Of a stretch of DNA of 64,000 nucleotides, positions 33,446 to 42,322 are shown piece after piece; position 1 is the stretch's first letter; each line of letters opens with the position of its first letter. Both the position numbers and the translations under genes were made by a program. The notes beneath the pieces are model-generated. The model worked only from the letters and a program-made list of their open reading frames with translations, was not told where the DNA came from and ran no database searches. Source of the stretch: Verrucomicrobiaceae bacterium (GTDB lineage: Bacteria; Verrucomicrobiota; Verrucomicrobiia; Verrucomicrobiales; Verrucomicrobiaceae); assembly GCA_016795375.1 (NCBI GenBank), contig JAEUHJ010000204.1, forward strand, positions 1 to 64,000. The letters run 5' to 3'.

Positions 33446-36400
33446 ATGAAAACGCTCGCCCTCGTCCTCCTGCTGCCCCTCGCCGCCCTCGCCGAAAATG
33501 AAATCGGCTTCATCGAGCGCTTCGCCCTCGCTGCCGACCGTGCCAAAGCCCTCGCCGAGCTCGTCCCCGGCTCCCATGAGTATTACTTCTTCCACGCCCT
33601 CCATTACCAAAACACCCGCGACACCGCCAGACTCAACACCCTCCTCAACGAGTGGCGCAAACGCACGCCGGACGAAAACGAGGCCCGCCGCGTCATTTTG
33701 AACCGCGAGGCCGTCCTCGATTACGAGAAGAACCCGCAAGCCACGCTGAAATACCTCATCGAGCGCCTCGGCATCCGCCACGACCACCAGCGGCAGGTGC
33801 CGGATGCAAAGCCCGACCTGCCCACCAGCCTCGATCCGGCGAAAATCAGCCGCGAGGTCTTCCTGCGCGATGCCTTGAACAACGACCGTGGCCTCCAGAG
33901 CCTCTCGCAGGACGCCCTCGCCTCCCTCCTCCGAGATCAAATCGCCCTCACGCCCGATCAGCGCCGCGCCGTGCTGCAAAAACTCCAGCGCCCCGATGTG
34001 CCGAACCTCGTCGCCGCGCTGAATGCGGACTTCAAAGCGGAGCCGTTCATCGGTTTCGGCGATCTGCCGATTCATCGCCAGCTTTTGATCTCGCAGCTTG
34101 ATGAGCTGAAAGCCGAGCACGGCCAGAGCACCAACTTCATCTACACCTACCTGCGCAAACTGGCCCCCAGCGCCGATGTGAGCCTCGAATACGATGAAGC
34201 CGAGCGCGAGGTCTGGCTCGACCGCGTGTGGGCCTTCGCGCAGGGCGTCAACTCGCATAAAACTCTCAAAGCCCGCATCCTTTACCTCCGCCTCGATCAC
34301 GACCGCAAAAAGGGCGTCTATGATCGCGGGCGCTTCCTCGCCTACCTGCAGCTCCCGCGCCGCATGGCCTACATCAATGAGGACTTCCTCCGCACCTACA
34401 ACTCCGACTGGTGTGACCTCGACGCCGACCTCAGCGACCCACTTGTGAGCTCCCCGCCCGTCCACAACGACGAAGAACTCGTCCGCGACTACTTCCTCCA
34501 CCTCTTCGCCAGTTCAGCCGACCAAAACTCCACCGCTCCAGCACTCCTCGCGCCGTGGACGCCGCACGTCAGCGACAAATGGCTGCGACCAATCCTCGCC
34601 GAGGCGCTCATCACTAATGGCATCGGCAATGCCGAGAAATGGGCCTCGCTCATCACGCCCACGGAGTTTCAGGCGCTCAAAGACCGTGTGGACATCGAAT
34701 TCCCCGCCACGAACGCGCCGCAGTTCCTGCCGGGCGATGACATCGCGTTCGACGTCGTCGTCAAAAACACGCCGAAGCTCATCGTGAAGATTTTCGAGCT
34801 CAACACGCTCAATTTCTTCCAGACGCAGCAGCGCCAGCTCAACACCGACCTCAATCTCGACGGCCTCGTCGCCAACAGCGAGCAGACGCACACCTTCGAC
34901 ACCAGCCCCTTCAAGCGCACGCGGCAAAAATTCGCCTTCCCCGACCTCAAAGGCAAACGCGGCGCCTGGATCATCGAATTCATCGGCGGCGGCCGCAGCA
35001 GCCGCGCGCTCATCCGCACCGGCCAGTGGCATGTTTTGCAGCAAACCGGCCCCGCGGGCGAATTGGTGCTCGTTCTCGATGAAAAGAACCAGCCCGTCAA
35101 AGACGCCGTCGCGTGGTTCGAGGGCCGCAAACTCACCGTGGATGAAAAACTCGGCCGCATCGCCATTCCGTTCACGAACCAGCCTGGCACGAAGAATCTC
35201 ATCATCGGCGATGCCGCCGGCACCTTCGCCACGCTTACGCAATTCAATCACAACTCCGAAGACTATCGCCTCGACGCCCAATTCCACATCGAGCGCGAGC
35301 AACTCCTCGCCCGTCGCGAGGCCACGCTGGCCGTGCGCACGGCTTTGATGCTCGGCGAGACCCATCTCGCCCCTGAGCTGCTCACCGAGCCAAAACTGAC
35401 CATCACCAGCACCACGCACGACGGCATTTCGACGACTCGCGAAGTCAAAGACCTCAAACTCAGCGCTGGCAGCGTCCTCACGCACACGCTCAGCGTGCCG
35501 GAGCGCCTTGCGAGCCTCGCCGTCACCTTCACGGCCAAAGTCGATGTCCTCAGCAACGGCGGCACCAAAAAAGACCTCACAGCGCAACACGCTTGGATCC
35601 TCAACGACATCAACAAAACCGAAGCCACCAACGACGGCCACCTCAGCACCTTCGATGGCAGCCGCGTGTTCGAGCTTCTCGGCAAAAACGGCGAACCTGT
35701 CGCCGACCAGCAGGTCATCTTCACCTTCAAGCACCGCGACTTCACCCGAGTGCAGACTTATCCGCTCAAAACCGACGACAAAGGCCGCGTCGCTTTGGGC
35801 AAACTCGAAGGCATCGAGCAAGTCACCGCGAAAATCCCCAACGGCCGCAGCAGTTCATGGCCGCTCGAAGAAGCCGACAGCACGCTTTCCACGATCATCC
35901 AAGCCATCGAAGGCGAACTCGTGCGCATTCCGGAACGTAGAACGGGTTTTCAACCCGTTTCCCTACTCTCCCAATCCGCCGGAACCTTCACTTCCGACCA
36001 TAAATCTCTCCTCAAAGCCGAAAACGGCTTCCTCACCATCACCGGCCTCAAACCCGGCGACTACTCCCTCAAACTCGCCGACCAACTCATCGCCATCAAA
36101 GTCACGAAAGGCGAAGTCATCGGCGGCTGGGCGCTGGGAAAACATCGCCAGCTCGAACTCAAAGGCAATTCGCCGCTTTACATCATTGATGTCGCCTCCG
36201 ACAAAGACTTCATCACCGTCAAACTCGCCCATAGCAGCCCGTTTGCCCGCGTGCATGTCGCCGCGTCGCGATTTCATCCTGGCAGCGGCCTTTTCGGCGG
36301 TCTCGGTGGCTTCGCACGCTTCGGCGCGGCTGCTGGCACGCCCGCCCGCAATCCGAACCTCTACTCCGCCGGTCGCGAGATCGGCGATGAATACCGCTAC

Positions 36401-39400
36401 ATCCTCGAGCGCCGCTATCTAAAACTCTTCCCCGGCAACATACTCACCCGCCCCGGCCTGCTGCTCAATCCATGGGAGATTCGCAGCACCGATCTCGATG
36501 CGTTCGACAATCAGGCCGGTGAAGGCGCATCCATGACTCGCGGTGGAGCCGCTGGAGCTGTCGAAAGCCCCAAAGCCATGCCTGCGAAGAAAAAGAACGG
36601 TCGCGATGCAGGCCCGCAAGGCGGCACGAACCTCGATTTCCTCGCCGCGGCCGCGCCGGTCATCTACAACCTCGTTCCCGACAAAGACGGCGTCGTGCGC
36701 ATCGAGCGCAAAATGCTCGGCGACCGCCAGCATGTGCAAATCTATGCCGAGGATCTGCAAAACGCCTCGTGGCGCACGCTCACGCTGCCGGAGGTGCCGA
36801 CCAAATTTGCCGACCAGCGCCTCGCGCGGAATCTCGATCCCGCGAAGCCCTTCACGCAGAAAAAAGAGATCACCGTGCTCGATACCGGCAAGTCGCTCAC
36901 GCTCGCCGACATCCTCACCAGCGAGCTGGAGACCTACGACACGCTCGGCGGCATCCACAGCCTCTTCACCACGCTCAGCGGCAATGGAAACCTCGCCGAG
37001 TTCGCCTTCGTGCTGAACTGGCCGAAGCTCAAGGACGACGAAAAGCTCGCCAAATACGGCGAATACGCCTGCCACGAGCTGAACTTCTTCCTCCAGCGCA
37101 GAGACAAGCCCTTCTTCGACAAAGTCATCGCCCCGTATCTCGCCCACAAGAAGGACAAGACCTTCATGGACGAGTATCTGCTCGGCCTCGACCTCTCGAA
37201 ACATCTCGAACCCTGGGCCTACGCCCGCCTCAACATCGTCGAGCGCATCCTGCTGGGCTCACGCATCCAAAACGAAGCGCCAAATGCCGCGCGACATGTG
37301 CGCGAACTCTGGGAGATGATCCCGCCGAATCCCGAGGAGGCCGATCGCTTGTTTGAAACGGCGCTGCGTGGCCGGGCGATGGAGAGTGGGTATGGCGATG
37401 ATAAGTCTGCGCTTGGAGACTTGGAAAAAGCGAAGCAGCAGGCCGCTGTCGCCATGCCACCATCTGCGTCGATGGATTCCATGCCTGCGGCAGCGCCTAT
37501 GGCTGCGGATCCTTTTGCCGCCTCTTCAGCCCCCAGTTCAGGCGGCGGATTTGGCAGAGGCATGGGAGCGGGCGGCGCGCCCGGCGCGTTGCGTCGCTCA
37601 ATGACTGCGCAGGAACTTCAGCAGCTTTCCGAATTGAAAAAAGCGGATGCAGGTTACGACCGCATCACCGGTCGCAAAGAATTGGAGGCTCTGGCTGACA
37701 AACGTGAAGGCGAACGAAGGGTAATGGTTGTCTTCAACGAAACAATCGCCCTCGGGGCCAGTGTCAACGTCAGCAGCGGCACGCTCGGCTACTTCGGCAA
37801 AGACGCCGCAGGCACTGCCCGCCAAGAGGTCCGCGCATTCTATCGCGCGCTTGGCCCGACGAAGGAATGGGCGGAGAACAACTACTACAAGCTGCGCATC
37901 ACCGAGCAGGATGCTGATCTCGTCACCGTGAATGCGTTCTGGCGTGATTACGCGGCGTGGGTGGCGACGGGATCGAAGGGCGGGTTTGTTTCGTCGAATG
38001 TGGCGGAGGCGCATCGAAACTTCACGGAGATGATGCTGGCGCTGGCGGTGCTCGATCTGCCGTTTGAGGCACCGAAACACACGACGAAGGCGGAGAACGG
38101 CCAGTTCACCTTCACCACAGGCGGACCGTGCATTCTTTTCCACAAGGAGATCAAGCCCGTGGACGGCGACAAGTTGGCGCAGGGCCATCTCCTCGTCTCG
38201 CAAAGCTTCTTCCGGCACGGCGACCGCTACCGGATGGAGGGCAATGAGAAGTTCGAGAAGTATGTGACGGATGAATTCCTCACCGGCGTGACCTACGGCG
38301 CGAATGTGGTCGTCACGAACCCGACGAGCAGTCGCGTGAAGGCCGCCGTGCTGCTGCAAATCCCGCAGGGCGCGCTTCCCATCCTCGGCAGCAAGGCCAC
38401 CGATTCGAAACAAGTGCGCCAGGAGCCTTACACGACGCAGACCTTTGAGTATCACTTCTACTTCCCCGCGGTGTCGGCGAAGGCCGGCGTGAAGTTCGCA
38501 CACTTCCCCGTGAACGTCGGCGGTGCGGCGGCGAAGCCGATGGAATTCAACGTCGTGGCCAAACTCACGCAGGTGGACAAGGCCTCGTGGGATTACGTCT
38601 CGCAAAACAGCACCGAGGCGGAGGTGTTTGCGTTCTTGGAGCAGAACAACCTGGAGGCGCTGGACTTCGAGCGTGTGGCGTGGCGCTGCAAGCAGGCGGA
38701 TTTCTACAAGAAGCTCATCGGCTTCATGAACCAGCATCATGTCATCAACGACGCCGTTTTCAGCTACGCCTTCCTGCACAACGACGCGGGCATGCTCGGA
38801 CAGCTTTTGAAGGATGACGGAGGCTACGGCCCCTACTTCGCGAGCAAGCTCGTGAGCATCGACCCCATCGAACTGCGCAGCTATGAGCACCTCGAATACT
38901 CACCGCTGGTGAACCAACGCGCCCACCGTCTCGGCAGCGAGTGGCGCATCGCGAATCCGGCGGTGCTCCAGCAATACACGCAGCTCCTCACCGCGCTGGC
39001 GCACAAGCCGCAGCTCGATGCCATGGATAGCATGAGCGTGGTCTATTACCTGTTTTTGCAGGGCCGCGTCGAGGAGGCGCTGGCGCGCTTCAAAGCCATC
39101 GACGCCACGAAACTGCCGACGCGGCTGCAACATGATTACTTCCAATGCTACGCGGCCTTTTATGAGGGAGATGTGGCTGCAGCGCGTGGTGTGGCCTCGA
39201 AACGGCTCGCAGGCTCGGAACTGCCTCCACGCTGGAAAACGCTCTTTTCGGATGTTTTGACCCAAACCGACGAGATCGAAGGCAAAACCGCCAAATCCGA
39301 AAAAGCCGACCAACCGGACCGCGAAGCCCAGCAGGCCGCTTTGGCCTCCACGGAGCCCGGTTTTGACTTCAAAGTCGAAAAGCAGACCATCTCACTCAAT

Positions 39401-40000
39401 TGGAAAAACCTCTCCGAGGTCACGCTGAACTACTACCTCATGGATCCGGAGTTCAGTTTCAGCAGCAATCCGTTCGTGAGCCAGGACGCAGGCCGTTTCA
39501 GCATCATCAAGCCGAACAAAACCGCCACGCAGGCCCTTCCCAAAGACGCCACCAAGCTCGATGTGCCACTGCCGGGCGAATTCGCGAAGGCGAACGTGCT
39601 CGTGGAGGTCATCGGAGCCGGAAAACGCCAGACGCAGGCCTACCACGCCAACACGCTCAAGCTCGCGCTGACCGAAAACTACGGACGCCTCGAAACGCGG
39701 GACGCTGCCACCGACAAACCGCTGCCGAAGGCCTACGTGAAGGTCTATGCGAAGCTCAACAACGGCACCGTCCGCTTCTTCAAAGACGGCTACACCGACC
39801 TGCGCGGCCGCTTTGACTACGCCAGCCTGAATGCGCCTGAAAATGCCGCTGCTCCCTCCGGCACCGACATGCCAGCCAACGGCCTCGACTACCCGATGCT
39901 GAAGCCCGCCGAGCTGAACAACGTCTCGAAACTGGCCGTCCTCGTCCTCAGCGACACACACGGCGCCACCGTGAAGGAAGTCGATCCACCGGGGCGGTGA
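33446..40000 (+). CDS. Giant secreted protein (2184 aa), macroglobulin-like beta domains, function unknown
   Basis: A 2184-residue protein with a signal peptide (1-16, ALA-E) that I could not place in a known family. Residues 20-430 are helical. Beta-sandwich-like modules follow from about 428 (PGDDIAFDVVVKNTPKLIVKI), with a carboxypeptidase-regulatory-like segment at about 538-562 (LVLDEKNQPVKDAVAWFEGR). Gly/Ala- and Pro/Ala/Met-rich low-complexity linkers lie at about 1031-1058 and 1336-1385. A helical, TPR-like region spans about 1780-1960, and a further beta module with a CNA-B-like segment is at about 2080-2128 (KAYVKVYAKLNNGTVRFF). The layout recalls alpha-2-macroglobulin-like proteins, but no thioester motif was seen. 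An in-frame inverted repeat is at about residues 827-838. The start at 33446 was chosen for the signal peptide. Confidence 0.7.
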   Translation: MKTLALVLLLPLAALAENEIGFIERFALAADRAKALAELVPGSHEYYFFHALHYQNTRDTARLNTLLNEWRKRTPDENEARRVILNREAVLDYEKNPQATLKYLIERLGIRHDHQRQVPDAKPDLPTSLDPAKISREVFLRDALNNDRGLQSLSQDALASLLRDQIALTPDQRRAVLQKLQRPDVPNLVAALNADFKAEPFIGFGDLPIHRQLLISQLDELKAEHGQSTNFIYTYLRKLAPSADVSLEYDEAEREVWLDRVWAFAQGVNSHKTLKARILYLRLDHDRKKGVYDRGRFLAYLQLPRRMAYINEDFLRTYNSDWCDLDADLSDPLVSSPPVHNDEELVRDYFLHLFASSADQNSTAPALLAPWTPHVSDKWLRPILAEALITNGIGNAEKWASLITPTEFQALKDRVDIEFPATNAPQFLPGDDIAFDVVVKNTPKLIVKIFELNTLNFFQTQQRQLNTDLNLDGLVANSEQTHTFDTSPFKRTRQKFAFPDLKGKRGAWIIEFIGGGRSSRALIRTGQWHVLQQTGPAGELVLVLDEKNQPVKDAVAWFEGRKLTVDEKLGRIAIPFTNQPGTKNLIIGDAAGTFATLTQFNHNSEDYRLDAQFHIEREQLLARREATLAVRTALMLGETHLAPELLTEPKLTITSTTHDGISTTREVKDLKLSAGSVLTHTLSVPERLASLAVTFTAKVDVLSNGGTKKDLTAQHAWILNDINKTEATNDGHLSTFDGSRVFELLGKNGEPVADQQVIFTFKHRDFTRVQTYPLKTDDKGRVALGKLEGIEQVTAKIPNGRSSSWPLEEADSTLSTIIQAIEGELVRIPERRTGFQPVSLLSQSAGTFTSDHKSLLKAENGFLTITGLKPGDYSLKLADQLIAIKVTKGEVIGGWALGKHRQLELKGNSPLYIIDVASDKDFITVKLAHSSPFARVHVAASRFHPGSGLFGGLGGFARFGAAAGTPARNPNLYSAGREIGDEYRYILERRYLKLFPGNILTRPGLLLNPWEIRSTDLDAFDNQAGEGASMTRGGAAGAVESPKAMPAKKKNGRDAGPQGGTNLDFLAAAAPVIYNLVPDKDGVVRIERKMLGDRQHVQIYAEDLQNASWRTLTLPEVPTKFADQRLARNLDPAKPFTQKKEITVLDTGKSLTLADILTSELETYDTLGGIHSLFTTLSGNGNLAEFAFVLNWPKLKDDEKLAKYGEYACHELNFFLQRRDKPFFDKVIAPYLAHKKDKTFMDEYLLGLDLSKHLEPWAYARLNIVERILLGSRIQNEAPNAARHVRELWEMIPPNPEEADRLFETALRGRAMESGYGDDKSALGDLEKAKQQAAVAMPPSASMDSMPAAAPMAADPFAASSAPSSGGGFGRGMGAGGAPGALRRSMTAQELQQLSELKKADAGYDRITGRKELEALADKREGERRVMVVFNETIALGASVNVSSGTLGYFGKDAAGTARQEVRAFYRALGPTKEWAENNYYKLRITEQDADLVTVNAFWRDYAAWVATGSKGGFVSSNVAEAHRNFTEMMLALAVLDLPFEAPKHTTKAENGQFTFTTGGPCILFHKEIKPVDGDKLAQGHLLVSQSFFRHGDRYRMEGNEKFEKYVTDEFLTGVTYGANVVVTNPTSSRVKAAVLLQIPQGALPILGSKATDSKQVRQEPYTTQTFEYHFYFPAVSAKAGVKFAHFPVNVGGAAAKPMEFNVVAKLTQVDKASWDYVSQNSTEAEVFAFLEQNNLEALDFERVAWRCKQADFYKKLIGFMNQHHVINDAVFSYAFLHNDAGMLGQLLKDDGGYGPYFASKLVSIDPIELRSYEHLEYSPLVNQRAHRLGSEWRIANPAVLQQYTQLLTALAHKPQLDAMDSMSVVYYLFLQGRVEEALARFKAIDATKLPTRLQHDYFQCYAAFYEGDVAAARGVASKRLAGSELPPRWKTLFSDVLTQTDEIEGKTAKSEKADQPDREAQQAALASTEPGFDFKVEKQTISLNWKNLSEVTLNYYLMDPEFSFSSNPFVSQDAGRFSIIKPNKTATQALPKDATKLDVPLPGEFAKANVLVEVIGAGKRQTQAYHANTLKLALTENYGRLETRDAATDKPLPKAYVKVYAKLNNGTVRFFKDGYTDLRGRFDYASLNAPENAAAPSGTDMPANGLDYPMLKPAELNNVSKLAVLVLSDTHGATVKEVDPPGR
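35930..35985. repeat. In-frame REP-like inverted repeat inside a coding gene
   Basis: AACGGGTT (35941-35948) and AACCCGTT (35952-35959) form a perfect 8-bp stem with a 3-base loop, within the 2184-residue protein gene. In frame it encodes RRTGFQPVS, an unusual stretch between two ordinary modules. CCGGAAC occurs directly repeated at 35930-35936 and 35979-35985; because the unit between them plus one copy is 49 bases, a simple insertion with target duplication would have broken the frame, so that direct repeat may be fortuitous. Confidence 0.6.
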
Positions 40001-40211
40001 AACGTCTGCGCCAGGCAGGTTGTGAAAAAAACGTGGAAGGACGCGGGAACACCGCGAAAAAAACTCGAAAAAGCCGGCAGAGAGCAGGGCACTCCGACTC
40101 CATTGGAGTGGTTCAGCCAGATGCCCCCTCTCTTTCCGGCGGGGTTGGAGCATGAGAGGGCGAATTGGCAGCGACTCTTGAATTCTTCATCATGAGCCGC
40201 TACACCCACGC

Positions 40212-40763
40212 ATGGCACTCAAAGCGACCATTCACAAAGTCGGCGTCTCGTTTTCCGACCTCGACCGCAACGTGTATGCGGATCATGAGATCACGCTGGC
40301 GCGGCATCCTTCCGAAACGGCGGAGCGGATGATGGTGCGGCTGCTGGCGTGGGTGCTCAACGTGCCGGAGAACAACGACCACGGCACGCTGGAGTTCGGC
40401 AAGGACATGTGGGAGCCGGAGGAGCCGTCGCTGGTGCGGAATGACCTGACCGGATTGCGCCTGCATGAGATCGAGATCGGCCAGCCGGAGGAAAAGCGTC
40501 TGGTGCGCGCCTGCGGCCGGTCGAAGCAGGTGACGGTTTACACTTTCAGCAGCACAGCGGCGGCGTGGTGGGCGGGCGTGGCGGAAAAACTCGCGCGCGT
40601 GAAGAACCTGGCCGTGTGGCAGCTCCCGCCGGAGCAGGTGAAGGCGCTCGCCGCGCTGGTGGACCGCACGCTGACGCTGCAAATCACCGTGCAGGACGGC
40701 GTGATCACCGTGGATGGCGGCGGCAGGAGCGTGGAGGTGGCGGCGGCGCGGCTTTTCGGGTGA
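40212..40763 (+). CDS. YaeQ family protein
   Basis: A 183-residue protein matching YaeQ throughout: MALKATIHKVGVSFSDLDRNVYADHEITLARHPSE at the start, then ERMMVRLLAWVL, EEPSLVRNDLTG, and a C-terminal AAWWAGVAEKLARVKNLAVWQLP. YaeQ has a PD-(D/E)xK nuclease-like fold; the biochemical role is unsettled. It is the first of four plus-strand genes (YaeQ, Vsr-like, GH25-like, AlkD-like). An inverted repeat separates it from the Vsr-like gene. The preceding 211 bases after the giant protein gene are gene-free, with only short A-rich hairpin-like sequences. Confidence 0.9.
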   Translation: MALKATIHKVGVSFSDLDRNVYADHEITLARHPSETAERMMVRLLAWVLNVPENNDHGTLEFGKDMWEPEEPSLVRNDLTGLRLHEIEIGQPEEKRLVRACGRSKQVTVYTFSSTAAAWWAGVAEKLARVKNLAVWQLPPEQVKALAALVDRTLTLQITVQDGVITVDGGGRSVEVAAARLFG

Positions 40764-40786
40764 GCGGCAGAGAAGACAGGCGGAGG

Positions 40787-40858
40787 TTGGCCGAAATAGA
40801 GAAAAGAAGGAAAAAATCAGAGGAGCTTTTTTTGAACTCTTTCCTCTCTTTCGGCCAA
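40787..40858. repeat. Intergenic inverted repeat before the Vsr-like gene
   Basis: TTGGCCGAAA (40787-40796) and TTTCGGCCAA (40849-40858) are exact inverted arms of 10 bp, and the similarity continues imperfectly inward (AGAGAAAAGAAGG against CCTCTC). Between them lie A- and T-runs. It could act as a bidirectional terminator between the YaeQ and Vsr-like genes, but it also fits a dispersed REP-type element. Confidence 0.5.
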
Positions 40859-40880
40859 TCATTTCAGTGTTCTCCATCCC

Positions 40881-41396
40881 ATGCCAGACGTTTTCACCAA
40901 AGCCAAACGCAGCGAGGTGATGAGCCGTATCCGCGCGTGTGGGAACAAGGACACGGAGCTGCGGTTGATGACAGTGTTTCGTGAGCAGGGCACCACGGGT
41001 TGGCGCAGGCAGGTTCCAATCCGGTTTCAAGTTACAGGTTCAAAGTTGCAGGTCCCAGCACGGCGGAAGCGAGCGAAGAACTTGAAACCTGAAACCTTGA
41101 ACTCGAAACAGACAAAGTCCGTGCGGCCGGACTTTGTGTTCCGACGGGAGCGGCTGGCGGTGTTTGTGCATGGCTGCTTCTGGCATGGCTGCGCGGAGCA
41201 TTATCGACGCCCGAAGGCCAACCGGAAGTTCTGGGACGCGAAGATCGCACGGAACATGGAGCGTGATGCCGCGGTGACGAAGGCGCTGCGCAAGGCGGGC
41301 TGGCGCGTGCTGTGTCTCTGGGAGCATGAGCTGGCGAAAAAACGCGAGCGGAGGCTGCTGGCGCGGTTGCGGCGGTGGATTGTTTTTGGAGATTGA
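40881..41396 (+). CDS. vsr: Very short patch repair endonuclease-like (Vsr) with an in-frame insertion
   Basis: A 171-residue protein with Vsr features: MPDVFTKAKRSEVMSRIR at the start, RPDFVF (catalytic Asp84), VFVHGCFWHGCAEH (zinc-binding His/Cys), NMERD and GWRVLCLWEHEL. Vsr nicks DNA next to T:G mismatches arising from deaminated 5-methylcytosine, so a cytosine methyltransferase partner would be expected; none is in the window. In E. coli Vsr the catalytic Asp is residue 51, here 84. The extra residues, about 48-80, coincide with an inverted-repeat DNA insert (41022-41120) and read as low-complexity sequence (FQVTGSKLQV, RRKRAKNLKPETL). The catalytic part after it looks intact, so activity is possible but uncertain. 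Confidence 0.8.
   Translation: MPDVFTKAKRSEVMSRIRACGNKDTELRLMTVFREQGTTGWRRQVPIRFQVTGSKLQVPARRKRAKNLKPETLNSKQTKSVRPDFVFRRERLAVFVHGCFWHGCAEHYRRPKANRKFWDAKIARNMERDAAVTKALRKAGWRVLCLWEHELAKKRERRLLARLRRWIVFGD
41023..41136. repeat. In-frame inverted-repeat insert in the Vsr-like gene
   Basis: GGTTTCAAGTT (41023-41033) is exactly inverted as AACTTGAAACC (41079-41089). A shorter pair, CAAAGTCC (41113-41120) and GGACTTTG (41129-41136), lies at the 3' edge. The segment adds about 33 codons between the Vsr N-terminus and its catalytic Asp without breaking the frame. Its composition differs from the gene around it. Confidence 0.6.
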
Positions 41397-41428
41397 CGCA
41401 GGGCGCGCCTTCCGGCTAAACCGGGAGG

Positions 41429-42307
41429 ATGAAGATGCCGCGTGTGATTTTCCACGGGAGCGCCGCCGCGCTGCTGCTGTTGACGGGCTGCTCGCCGATC
41501 CGCACGGAGACGATGTCGGTGCATGCGGCGCGGCGTTGTCTGAACAACACGGTGGACTTCGGCCATGATGGCGGCGTGGTGCGCCCGGACGTGCTGCGCG
41601 TGATCGGCGTGGATCTCATCATCCACCGCGCCACGGCGGGCGGTCATGCGGACGCGGATTACGCGCGGCGGGAGCGCGCGGCGCGTGTCGCAGGCATGAA
41701 ATGGGGAGCGTATCATTACATGAAGCGGCGCATGAGCCTGGAGTGGCAGCTTGCGCAGTTCATGAACACGGTGGCGTCGGTGGCGCGGCGCAACGGGACG
41801 ACGGCCCATCCGCTGATGCTGGTGCTGGACAACGAGGGCGCGGACCGTGTGTCGTGGAGCGAGCTGGCGCGCGCGGCGCGGATCGTGAGGGCGCGCACGG
41901 GGGCGTGGCCGCTGCTGTATTGCAGCGTGCCGCTGCGGGGGACGACGGCGTTTGCCCGGCAATGCGGGGAGCTTCAGGCGCTGGCCTCCGATGACCGCGG
42001 CGTGCTGCGTGCCTGCGGCCTGTGGATCCCGCGTTATGGGGAGCAGCCGGGGACGCGCGTGCAGTTCAGCGTGCCGCGTGTGTTCGGCGGCTGGAGCTTC
42101 TGGCAGTATTGCGGCGACATCAGCGGGCGGCCCAAGACGGCGTTCCTCGCGCCGGAGTTTTCCGGGAACGTGGGCGCGGGCTTCACGCGCAGCGGCGGCG
42201 GCGCGGCACTGCGGCATTTTTGTGACCGGAGTATCTTCAACGGTTCGCGCGGCGCGTTTGAACGATTCTGCCACGAGCACGCTTCGGCAGTGGTGATGTG
42301 GCGGTGA
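41429..42307 (+). CDS. GH25-like lysozyme-type lipoprotein
   Basis: A 292-residue protein with a lipoprotein signal (AAALLLLTGC), so likely lipid-anchored. The central domain fits glycoside hydrolase family 25 muramidases: TVDFGHDGG, LIIHRATAGGHADADYARRERAARVAGMKWGAYHYM, and the catalytic-type LVLDNEG (D-x-E). WSFWQY later matches the Trp-rich end of the fold. It would cleave the peptidoglycan glycan or act on a related polymer in the envelope. The catalytic residues were identified by pattern only. It starts 33 bases after the Vsr-like gene and is followed by the AlkD-like gene. Confidence 0.72.
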   Translation: MKMPRVIFHGSAAALLLLTGCSPIRTETMSVHAARRCLNNTVDFGHDGGVVRPDVLRVIGVDLIIHRATAGGHADADYARRERAARVAGMKWGAYHYMKRRMSLEWQLAQFMNTVASVARRNGTTAHPLMLVLDNEGADRVSWSELARAARIVRARTGAWPLLYCSVPLRGTTAFARQCGELQALASDDRGVLRACGLWIPRYGEQPGTRVQFSVPRVFGGWSFWQYCGDISGRPKTAFLAPEFSGNVGAGFTRSGGGAALRHFCDRSIFNGSRGAFERFCHEHASAVVMWR

Positions 42308-42322
42308 GAATTTCGCCCTGGC

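Noticed and set aside
40001-40211. A-rich and palindromic sequence after the 2184-residue protein gene, considered as a small RNA or terminator
   Set aside because: Only short stems are visible (such as CACTCC/GGAGTG near 40090-40110), with no T-run and no clear promoter; not enough to call a feature.
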